A stretch of DNA of 64,000 nt, taken from Mesorhabditis belari (lineage: Eukaryota; Nematoda; Chromadorea; Rhabditida; Rhabditidae). Numbering within the stretch: the stretch's first letter is position 1; each line of letters starts with the position of its first letter. Under the pieces are notes generated by a model. That model did not search any database, was not told the DNA's origin, and saw only the letters and a list, made by a program, of their open reading frames with translations. Below, one piece after another: positions 55,075-64,000 of this stretch. The position numbers were made by a program, and so were the translations under genes. The DNA is taken from the NCBI GenBank assembly GCA_958450365.1, contig CAUEEP010000754.1, forward strand, positions 444,001 to 508,000, read 5' to 3'.

Positions 55075-56045
55075 TTAAACGCTTTATCCATCTCCAGAGC
55101 AGCTTTATCCATCTCTAGAGCAGCTTTATCCATCTCCAGAGCTTTATCCATCTCTAGAGCAGCTTTATCCATCTCTAGAGCAGCTTTATCCATCTCCAGA
55201 GCAGCTTTATCCATCTCTAGAGCAGCTTTATCCATCTCCAGAGCTTTATCCATCTCTAGAGCAGCTTTATCCATCTCCAGAGCTTTATCTATCTCTAGAG
55301 CAGCTTTATCCATCTCCAGAGCTTTATCCATCTCTAGAGCAGCTTTATCCATCTCTAGAGCAGCTTTATCCATCTCCAGAGCTTATCCATCTCTAGAGCA
55401 GCTTTATCCATCTCTAGAGCAGCTTTATCCATCTCCAGAGCAGTTTTATCCATCTCCAGAGCAGCTTTATCCATCTCTAGAGCAGCTTTATCCATCTCCA
55501 GAGCTTTATCCATCTCTAGAGCAGCTTTATCCATCTCCAGAGCTTTATCTATCTCTAGAGCAGCTTTATCCATCTCCAGAGCTTTATCCATCTCTAGAGC
55601 AGCTTTATCCATCTCTAGAGCAGCTTTATCCATCTCCAGAGCTTTATCCATCTCTAGAGCAGCTTTATCCATCTCTAGAGCAGCTTTATCCATCTCCAGA
55701 GCAGTTTTATCCATCTCCAGAGCAGCTTTATCCATCTCTAGAGCAGCTTTATCCATCTCCAGAGCTTTATCCATCTCTAGAGCAGCTTTATCCATCTCCA
55801 GAGCTTTATCCATCTCTAGAGCAGCTTTATCCATCTCCAGAGCAGTTTTATCCATCTCCAGAGCAGCTTTATCCATCTCTAGAGCAGCTTTATCCATCTC
55901 CAGAGCTTTATCTATCTCTAGAGCAGCTTTATCCATCTCCAGAGCTTTATCCATCTCTAGAGCAGCTTTATCCATCTCTAGAGCAGCTTTATCCATCTCC
56001 AGAGCTTTATCCATCTCTAGAGCAGCTTTATCCATCTCTAGAACA
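55075..56045. repeat. 21/18-bp satellite CTTTATCCATCTCTAGAGCAG
   Basis: Almost 1 kb of alternating 21-bp units (CTTTATCCATCTCTAGAGCAG or CTCCAGAGCAG) and 18-bp units lacking CAG. Both lengths are multiples of three, so minus-strand frames of 126 and 226 codons (ALEMDKA) stay open, but there is no sign of a gene. CTCTAGAG is palindromic. Confidence 0.95.
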
Positions 56046-56459
56046 CTCTTTTATCAATCCAGCAAATCAATCCAACAAATTTGAGCCTTTATTGACTAAA
56101 TTCTTAGAAGTAGACCTAAATCTTTCAAAAATTCAGAAAATTCCTTTCCATTTCCATTCCTTCATCACTTGAATAGTCAAAAAGAGGCAATTCTTTTTAT
56201 AAAGTGACGTCATTCTTTTTATGGAATTGAGAACAAATTGAACTTTCTCTCTTTCTCTCTTTTTTTTTGCCCTTTTTACCCACTTTAGCTCCTTTTCCCC
56301 CGATTCTTTCCCACTGAATGATTGACGGGGTTCACTTTGACGAAAAGACTTCTCTTTTTTTTGAGTTTTTATCTATTTAGGGAATAAAAGAGCTTGAGCA
56401 AACCACTGGTTCATTGGGTGTACTTTAAGCTCAGCTTCTAGTGCACACAACTTTTGTTC
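56046..56459. other. Gene-free stretch
   Basis: No exon seen. T-rich; CTCTTT run at 56250-56275. Confidence 0.5.
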
Positions 56460-56624
56460 AAGCTCTAGCAAACCTTGGTGAGCCCTAATAAACTCTAGTA
56501 AAGCCTGGTAAGCCCTAGTAAACCCTAGTAACCTTAGTAAACCCCTATTGAACCCTAGTGAACCCTAGTAAACTCGAGTAAACTCGAGTAAACTCTAGTA
56601 AACCCTGGTGAGCCCTAGTAAGCT
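56460..56624. repeat. AAACCCTAGTAA-type repeat
   Basis: Imperfect units of CTAGTAAACCC/CTGGTGAGCC leading directly into the telomere-like block. Confidence 0.8.
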
Positions 56625-57305
56625 TTAGGCTTAGGCTTAGGCTTAGGCTTAGGCTTAGGCTTGGACTTAGGCTTAGGCTTAGGCTTAGGCTTATTAGGCT
56701 TAGGCTTAGGCTTTAGGCTCAGGCTTAGGCTTAGGCTTAGGCTTGGACTTAGGCTTTAGGCTCAGGCTTGGACTTAGACATAGGCTTAGGCTTAGGCTTA
56801 GGCTTGGACTTAGGCTTAGGCTTTAGGCTCAGGCTTAGATTCAGACTTGGACTTAGGCTTTAGGCTTAGGCTTAGGCTTTGGCTTAGGCTTTAGGCTCAG
56901 GCTTGGACTCAGACTTGGACTTAGGCTTTAGGCTCAGGCTTAGACTCAGACTTGGACTTAGGCTTTAGGCTCAGGCTTAGGCTTAGGCTTAGCTTCTTCT
57001 GAAGCAGTGAACTGAACGAAATTTGTCCTTCTATATCTAATTTGTGCTTCTTTCCAAACTCAAGCTTTCTAATGCATTGAATTCCGTATTCCCAATGAAA
57101 TCAAGGTCTAATAGGTCTTAGGCTTTGTGCGAAGGCTAGCGGCCTGCGCCTCGCACTAAGTCTATTTGGGTTCGGGTTAAGCCTCTATGTTCCGAATCCC
57201 GGCCAGTTCTCAGAGCTTAAGGACAAGCGCTAAGCGATCCTCATGCGCCGCCTATAGGAGGGTTTTGGTTAGGCTTAGGTTTAGGCTTAGGCTTAGGCTT
57301 AGGCT
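56625..57305. repeat. Interstitial telomeric (TTAGGC) block with flank
   Basis: TTAGGC hexamers dominate 56625-57000, with TTTAGGC, TCAGGC and TTGGAC variants, then a flank (57001-57115) that is the inverse of 42431-42554. 57116-57262 is a G+C-richer unique segment, followed by another short TTAGGC run (57265-57305). Confidence 0.88.
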
Positions 57306-57719
57306 CGCAAGGGAACCTTCTCAAGTTGCCCGCGAGTTACAATATGTGAATATAAATTAAATAATTATAAATAGATAAATAAAATAAATAAATAGTTTTT
57401 TAAAAGTTCTTTAAACCATTTAAATTGTGTTGAAATGTTTTAAAAGGGCAGACTAACCAGTAGGTTATAGTTTGAACAGTTTTAACTAGTTTTAACACTA
57501 ACCAAACTAACCAAAACTAACCACACTAACCATAATAATCACTAACCATTAGTTTATCAGCTAGCTTTTGGGATGGCGAAAGGAAAGCCCTTCCACCGGC
57601 AGTTTCCCAGAGATTCGAGAAAAGCCTTCGAAATTCAAATGCCTATAACTTCCTGCGTTTTACCGATTAGCGGTTTTTGGAAACAGGTTCTGAACGTTGA
57701 TTTTCAGCTCTTTCTCTTG

Positions 57720-57832
57720 GCACTTTCTTTCTTCTTTCTTTCTTTCCTCCTTCTCTCTTTCTTCTCTCTTTCATTCTGTCTTTCTGTCTTTCTGTCTTTC
57801 TTTCTTTCTTTCTTTCTGTCTTTCTTTCTCAT
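57720..57832. repeat. Pyrimidine tract CTTTCTTTCTGT
   Basis: Continuous C/T-rich simple sequence just upstream of the candidate exon at 57958. Confidence 0.9.
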
Positions 57833-57957
57833 ATTGTAAATCCCTTGGAAAGGTTCCCTTGTTAGGTTCAGGCTCTTTTTCCAAAATTTCTTTGGATTTT
57901 GCTGTTTTTCTTTTCTAAATAAGCGGTTCACTAGGCGTACCTTTTGCCTTTTTTTAG

Positions 57958-58180
57958 CCAAAAGGAGCCTTTTTTGATCTACGAAAGTTTTCTCAACCGT
58001 TTTTCTCAACAAATCGTTTACTCGATCAGCGAAAGTGTAAGAAAAACTAAGTTCGACGAAAACACACTTCAAAATTTGCAACCAGTTTTCGGAGAAATGA
58101 ATCACTGGTCAGAGCTGAACTCTAAATCTCAATGTCGTTATATTGGGTTTAATTTAAAGGCGAATTGTCTTCTATTCCGT
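57958..58180 (+). CDS. Orphan internal-exon candidate
   Basis: A strong acceptor (CCTTTTTTTAG) ends at 57957 and a strong donor (CGT|GTAAGT) begins at 58181. Between them one frame is open for 74 codons, with ordinary amino-acid composition: PFLIYESFLNRFSQQIVYSI, then SESVRKTKFDENTLQNLQPV, FGEMNHWSELNSKSQCRYIG, FNLKANCLLFR. No family is recognised and no partner exon was found. It could belong to an undetected gene or to transposon debris. Confidence 0.35.
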
Positions 58181-58239
58181 GTAAGTGATACACGTAGTCA
58201 AGCATTCTACGAGCAGCAACAATCAGAGCAGCATTCTAC

Positions 58240-58752
58240 GATCTTTGTCTAGATCTTTGTCTAGATCTTTGTCTAGATCTTTATCTAGATCTTTGGCTAG
58301 ATCTTTGTCTAGATCTTTGTCTAGATCTTTGTCTAGATCTTTGGCTAGATCTTTCTCTAGATCTTTGTCTAGATCTTTGTCTAGATCTTTGTCTAGATCT
58401 TTGTCTAGATCTTTGGCTAGATCTTTGTCTAGATCTTTGTCTAGATCTTTGGCTAGATCTTTGGCTAGATCTTTGGCTAGATCTTTGTCTAGATCTTTGT
58501 CTAGATCTTTGTCTAGATCTTTGGCTAGATCTTTGTCTAGATCTTTGTCTAGATCTTTGTCTAGATCTTTGTCTAGATCTTTGGCTAGATCTTTGGCTAG
58601 ATCTTTGGCTAGATCTTTGTCTAGATCTTTGTCTAGTTCTTTGTCTAGATCTTTGTCTAGATCTTTGGCTAGATCTTTGTCTAGATCTTTGTCTAGATCT
58701 TTGTCTAGATCTTTCTCTAGATCTTTGTCTAGATCTTTCTCTAGTTCTTTGT
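58240..58752. repeat. 12-bp satellite CTAGATCTTTGT
   Basis: About 42 units CTAGATCTTTG(T/G). TCTAGA and AGATCT palindromes recur every unit. SRSL (plus) and QRSR (minus) frames are artefacts. Confidence 0.96.
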
Positions 58753-59637
58753 TTGTTTAGATCTTTGCTTAGCTTCAGGAGAAGCCGTTTTTTCCATTTT
58801 GCCTGGAGCATTAGAGCAAAGCATTAATTCAATGTCTAGAGCAAAGCATTAATTCAAATTCAATCCTAAACTTTGAATTAACAGTACTATAGTATTTTGG
58901 TCTGTAAACACCTACTTTTTTCGAACTTTTCACTAGTTTTAAAGACTTTTTCTGGGGTAATTCACTGCACTAAATCCATTGGAAGCATTTATAAACGATT
59001 CTGAACAACTTTTATGCCAATTTAAGCAACTTTTAAGCCAACGATTCCGAGCCTTCAAAAGTGGCTCTGTTTCCATTGGGTTAGGACGAAATTAAGAGGC
59101 TTAAAGCCTCAGTAACTGCTTGGCTAAACAGTTACTAAAGGTATTAGCTAAACAAACAGTTACTAAAGCTTAAATAAATATCAAATCAAGAATCTAGGCT
59201 ATGAGAAATGCTAGAAGTAAAGCAAAAAGCTAACAAAAGCTAACAAAAGCTAACAAAAGCTAGCTAAAGCTAACAAAAGCTAACAAAAGCTAACAAAAAG
59301 CTTTGTAAGTAAATCAGATTGAAAATCAGCTTGTCATAATCAGAATCAAGATCAGATCAAGATCAGATCAAGCTCTGAATCAAGATCAGATCAAGCCCAG
59401 ATCCTAAAGAACAGAATCAAGTACACAATCCAGAGCTCTGTTTTATTTTTTCTTCATATCTTGTCTTTCTTTTACTAAACTTTCATATCAAATCACTTTC
59501 CCATTTTCCATTTCCCCAAATTTCATGTTTTTTCTGAACTCCAGTGTCTCGGAGATAATCTTTTCGTCTAAAAGCACAGAAATTAGATACTTTACTATGG
59601 ATTTTGACCTAAAAATCATTATTTTACTTGTAGTTAC
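58753..59637. other. Gene-free stretch
   Basis: No exon seen. Short arrays: AGCAAAGCATTAATTCAA (58812-58860), GCTAACAAAA (59228-59300) and AGATCAGATCAAG (59345-59400). Confidence 0.5.
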
Positions 59638-60851
59638 ATATATGTTGTGTCCGATTTAGATTTCCGTCCGATTTAGATTCAATCTTCGATTTAGATTGAA
59701 CTTATCGCGGACGTCCTACTTAGATTACAGTCTATATAGGACGTTCGACTTAGATTACAGTTTATATCGGACGTCCGATTGAGATTACAGTCTGTATCGG
59801 ACGTCCGACTTAGATTACAGTCTATATGGGACGTTCGACTTAGATTACAGTCTATATCGGACGTCCGATTGAGATTACAGTCTGTATGGGACGTCCGACT
59901 TAGATTACAGTCTATATGGGACGTCCGACTTAGATTACAGTCTGTATGGGACGTCCGACTTAGATTACAGTCTATATCGGACGTTCGACTTAGATTACAG
60001 TCTATATAGGACGTTCGACTTAGATTACAGTCTATATGGGACGTCCTACTTAGATTACAGTCTATATGGGACGTCCGATTGAGATTACAGTCTATATGGG
60101 ACGTCCGATTGAGATTACAGTCTGTATGGGACGTCCGATTGAGATTGCAGTCTATATGTGACGTCCGATTGAGATTACAGTCTATATGGGACGTTCGACT
60201 TAGATTACAGTCTATATAGGACGTCCGACTTAGATTACAGCCTATATAGGACGTCCGATTGAGATTACAGTCTATATAGGACGTCCGATTGAGATTACAG
60301 TCCATATAGGACGTCCGACTTAGATTACAGCCTATATAGGACGTCCGATTGAGATTACAGTCCATATAGGACGTCCGACTTAGATTACAGTCTATATGGG
60401 ACGTCCGATTGAGATTACAGTCTATATGGGACGTTCGACTTAGATTACAGTCTATATAGGACGTCCGACTTAGATTACAGCCTATATAGGACGTCCGATT
60501 GAGATTACAGTCTATATCGGACGTCCGATTGAGATTACAGTTTATATCGGACGTCTGATTTAGATTCAACCTAAATCTAATATAGATTGAACAATAATAC
60601 GTCTTATATAGATTGAACAATAATATAAACGTGCTTAACATATGTTCTTAAGCGTTTTCTATAGTTTTCTGCATTTTTCAAAGGTCTTTTATTGTCTTTT
60701 TTCGAGAATTTCAACGTTCAATCTATACAAGACGTATTATTGTTCAATCAATATAAGATTTAGATTGAATCTAAATCGGACGTCCGATATAGAATGTAAT
60801 CTAAGTCGGACGTCCGCGATAAGTTCAATCTAAATCCGACACAACATATAT
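59638..60851. mobile_element. Inverted-repeat element with 30-bp satellite core
   Basis: The left end TATATGTTGTGTCCGATTTA (59638) is mirrored at 60851. The arms share GATAAGTTCAATCTAAATCC-type sequence. The core (about 59705-60555) is about 28 units of exactly 30 bp, each with GGACGTCC(or TTC)GA and GATTACAGTCTATAT. The 316-codon minus frame (NRTSHIDCNL units) is open only because the unit is a multiple of three. Confidence 0.9.
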
Positions 60852-61084
60852 AATATTCAAAAAGCATTGTATCAATCTGCCCTCGTGCCGTCTCGTGTTG
60901 AAGGAAAGGAAACGAAAGATAAGGCGAGGTCAGCTATTTACAGCACTTTTTTTACCCCGGAAATCTCCCTCAACAGCACTTTTTTTTTGCCCATTTTCCC
61001 CTCAAAATCAGAACTTTTTCAATCAGAACTTTCTGGCGTTGATCTGTGGTTTTTTTTGCAGCTTTTTGCAGCTTTGCAAGTAAA

Positions 61085-61930
61085 GAACGAGTCCAAATCG
61101 TTTCCCACCCTTAATTCTTACAGCCTAGTAGAGAAATGACTAACTTTTAAATAAGATTGATTAAAATGAATGGCTTCAATCGATTCACCGACCTCGAAAA
61201 CCCTTGGATACGTCCAGATCGTTTCCCACCTTTAATTCTTGCACCTTAGTAGAGAAATGACTAACTTTTAAATAAGATTGATTAAAATGAATGGCTGCAA
61301 TCGATTCACCGACCTCGAAAACCCTTGGATACGTCCAGATCGTTTCCCACCTTTAATTCTTGCACCTTAGTAGAGAAATGACTAACTTTTAAATAAGATT
61401 GATTAAAATGAATGGCTGCAATCGATTCACCGACCTCGAAAACCCTTGGATACGTCCAGATCGTTTCCCACCCTTAATTCTTACAGCCTAGTAGAGAAAT
61501 GACTAACTTTTAAATAAGCTTGATTAAAATGAATGGCTGCAATCGATTCACCGACCTCGAAAACCCTTGGATACGTCCAGATCGTTTCCCACCCTTAATT
61601 CTTACAGCCTAGTAGAGAAATGACTAACTTTTAAATAAGATTGATTAAAATGAATGGCTTCAATCGATTCACCGACCTCGAAAACCCTTGGATCGTCCAA
61701 ACGTTCCCACCCTTAATTCTTGCACCTTAGTGGAAATGACTAACTTTTAATAAGATTGATTAAAATGAATGGCTTCAATCGATTCACCGACCTCGAAAAC
61801 CCTTGGATACGTCCAGATCGTTTCCCACCCTTAATTCTTACACCCTAGTAGAGAAATGACTAACTTTTGAATAAGATTGATTAAAATGAATAGCTTCAAT
61901 CGATTCACCGACCTCGAAAACCCTTGGATA
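61085..61930. repeat. 121-bp satellite, seven copies
   Basis: Direct copies at about 121-bp spacing, with landmarks CCTTAATTCTTACAGCC, TAGAGAAATGACTAACTTTT, GAATGGCTTCAATCGATTCA and CCGACCTCGAAAACCCTTGG. The sixth copy has small deletions. Some copies contain an acceptor-like TTCTTACAG. Confidence 0.93.
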
Positions 61931-62144
61931 CAAATTTTCAGCTAAATATCTTCTTTTTAAGACATCTTCAAAGCAAGAGAGAAATCTCTAAATGACTGGC
62001 GAAATGTCCTTTGTGTGCGCGCACAATCGCTCGCCTTCTGGCGCACAGTCCAGATAGATAGGTGCTCCTTTTGGAGATCCCTAAAGTGAGCGACTGAGCC
62101 GGTTTTTGGTGTTTTAGGTTTTAGACGTCTTTTAGGAATCCCAC

Positions 62145-62510
62145 ATCGTTGAGAAAAATGGCGAAAAGTCTCGGAATCAGCAAGAACAGTGTCTGGGGAA
62201 TTGTTCAGGTCGCTTGGAAGCTCCAGAAGCTTGGAATACGCAGCAAGAAACTCAATCGGGTACACTTCTTGGATGACAAGGAGAAGCTCCAATGCAAGAA
62301 GATGATTGGTCGTAAATGGTCGCTTAGACAAGATTGCATTTACCGATGAGAAGATTTTCACCGTTCAACCAATCCACAATCAATCCACAATCGCAAAACC
62401 ATCGCCAACTTCTTAAGCAAGGCCTCAAGAACACTTTTACAGCAAAACTGATGGTACGGCAACATTTTCCTGCTTCCGTAATGGTCTGGGCGAGCATCTC
62501 TCCCATCTAA
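62145..62510 (+). pseudogene. Tc1/mariner-type transposase remnant
   Basis: KMAKSLGISKNSVWGIVQVA is the helix-turn-helix end, then LDDKEKLQCKKMIGRKW, then FTDEKIFTVQP (first catalytic Asp block) in a shifted frame, then FTAKLMVRQHFPASVMVWAS. Frameshifts separate the blocks and the C-terminal catalytic residues are missing. Confidence 0.78.
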
Positions 62511-62529
62511 ATAACTGGCTTGTTCTGGC

Positions 62530-62830
62530 TTGACTGGAATGTTCTTTATTGTGTGCGCACAATCGCTTGTCTTCTGGCACATCCTCCTAATAGATAGCTG
62601 GTCCCTTTCCATCGATGAGATCGATAGGATCGATGAGAAAAATGGCGAAAAGTCTCGGAATCTGCAAGAACAGTGTCTGGGGAATTGTCCAGGTCGCTTG
62701 GAAGCTCCAGAAGCTTGGAATACGGAGTAAGAAACTCAACCAGGTACACTTCTTGGATGACGGGTACAACCGGATACACTTCTCAACCAGCTACACTTCT
62801 TGGATGACAAGGGAAAAGGGGAAGCACTGA
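62530..62830 (+). pseudogene. Partial tandem copy of the same transposase remnant
   Basis: GTGTGCGCACAATCGCTTGT and the HTH segment KMAKSLGICKNSVWGIVQVA (62640-62715) repeat 62015-62230 with about 10% differences. It breaks off after a short duplication of ACACTTCTTGGATGAC. Confidence 0.75.
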
Positions 62831-63179
62831 GCAGAGGATTTGGCTGGCAAATGGACAATCTCTGTCGATTTTCTTGATTGATCTTGATTGGTCGTCGAAT
62901 TTTACAAAAATCGGCGGCAATTTCCTTTGATGAATGATTTTCTGTTGGTGTTGGCCACGATTTGAGTTGCCTGGAATTCAGCTGTCAGCTGTCATTCAGA
63001 TCCAGCTGTCATTCAGAAATTGATCTCTAGCATGTCAAATAGAATTTGTAACGAAGCTCGTTACGCTTGTAACGAAGCTTGTAAGCTCGTTACGTTACAA
63101 ACTCAAGCTTGTCGATACTTTAAAAGGTTTCTTATGCCCGGGGAGAAAAGGCACATTGGTGGGACATTGGTGGCGGGGG

Positions 63180-63280
<101 letters not shown>

Positions 63281-63529
63281 ATTGGTGGCGCATTGGTGGC
63301 GGATTGGTGGCACATTGATGGCACATTGGTGGCACATTGATGGCACATTGGTGGCACAGTGGATAACGCGTTAAGCGACAGAAAGGAACCGTATTGGAAC
63401 TTTATCAGATCAAAATAGGAACCGTATTGAAACCGTATTGGAACTGCAATGTGTGTGTGTCTTTTCTATCGTAATCTTCTCTATTTTTAGAAAATTCTAC
63501 TTTTTCTATCTTTTGATAATCTTTTAATT

Positions 63530-64000
63530 CAATTCACTTCAATTCATTTCAATTCATTTCAATTCAATTCATTTCAATTCAATTCAATTCAATCCATCTC
63601 AATCCATTTCATTTCAATCCATTTCAATTCAATCCATTTCAATCCAATTCAATTCATTTCAATCCATTTCAATTCAATCCAATTCAATTGATTTCAATCC
63701 ATTTCATTTCAATTCATTTCAATTCAATTCAACTTAATTCAATTCAATTCAACTTAATTCAACTCAATCCATTTCAATTCAGTCCATTTCAATTCAATCC
63801 ATTTCAATCCAATTCAATTCATTTCAATCCATTTCAATTCAATCCATTTCAATTCAATTCAACTTAATTCAATTCAATTCAACTTAATTCAATTCAATTC
63901 AACTTAATTCAATTCAATTCAACTTAATTCAACTCAATCCATTTCAATTCAATCCATTTCAATTCAATTCAATTCAACTCAATCCATTTCAATCCATTTC
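63530..64000. repeat. TTCAA / ATTTC pentamer satellite
   Basis: Mixed 5-bp units (TTCAA, TCCATTTCAA, TTAATTCAAT) that run on to the window edge, so the full length is unknown. Confidence 0.95.

Noticed and set aside
54993..56035. 126- and 226-codon minus frames with ALEMDKA repeats
   Set aside because: Pure 21/18-bp satellite, multiples of three; no splice sites or unique flanking codons.
58185..58811. 191-codon SRSL frame and 176-codon QRSR frame (resembling an SR protein)
   Set aside because: 12-bp satellite read on both strands; the SR-like look is coincidental.
59691..60641. 316-codon minus frame with NRTSHIDCNL units
   Set aside because: Exact 30-bp satellite inside an inverted-repeat element.

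Overview
The window reads as nuclear DNA of a free-living type (rhabditid-like) nematode. The protein-coding exons match nematode families (SPE-39, AHO-3/ABHD17). Many introns are only 38-60 bp with TTTCAG/TTTTAG acceptors. Acceptor-like AGs lie just upstream of two start codons, as expected for trans-splicing. Blocks of the nematode telomere hexamer TTAGGC occur internally. The species cannot be told from the sequence. All gene models below were assembled by eye from splice signals and reading-frame continuity.

Layout. 1-9.4 kb: no recognisable gene; tandem repeats, a tandem cluster of tRNA-derived repeats (4.6-5.3 kb), a mariner remnant, three tandem hairpin units (6.9-7.4 kb) and a foldback element (9.4-9.8 kb). 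10.0-28.3 kb: the gene-bearing plus-strand block, with a terminal exon of an unidentified gene (10000-10299), spe-39 (10967-12517), an aho-3/ABHD17 hydrolase (11 exons, 12720-14584) and an SH3-SH2-tyrosine kinase of about 514 residues (17 exons, 15526-28270). The introns of the kinase gene are packed with satellites, transposase fragments and foldback elements. 29.4-34.5 kb: a minus-strand gene of 14 exons for a 370-residue single-pass leucine-rich-repeat membrane protein. 34.6-64 kb: essentially a repeat graveyard of more than twenty different short-period satellites, foldback/MITE elements, a pogo-like transposase remnant, several Tc1/mariner remnants, interstitial telomeric repeats, and one orphan exon candidate (57958-58180).

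How the genes relate: spe-39 and aho-3 lie head to tail, with about 200 bp between stop and next splice acceptor, so they may be co-transcribed. SPE-39 acts in lysosome-related membrane traffic, AHO-3 is a membrane-associated hydrolase, the kinase is a cytoplasmic signalling enzyme and the LRR protein is a probable cell-surface adhesion or receptor-like protein. Nothing in the sequence ties the four into one pathway.

The most striking property is structural. Satellites with different monomers sit in or next to inverted-repeat (foldback) elements, and many of the monomers carry a short perfect palindrome. The long open frames over these arrays are repeat artefacts, not genes.
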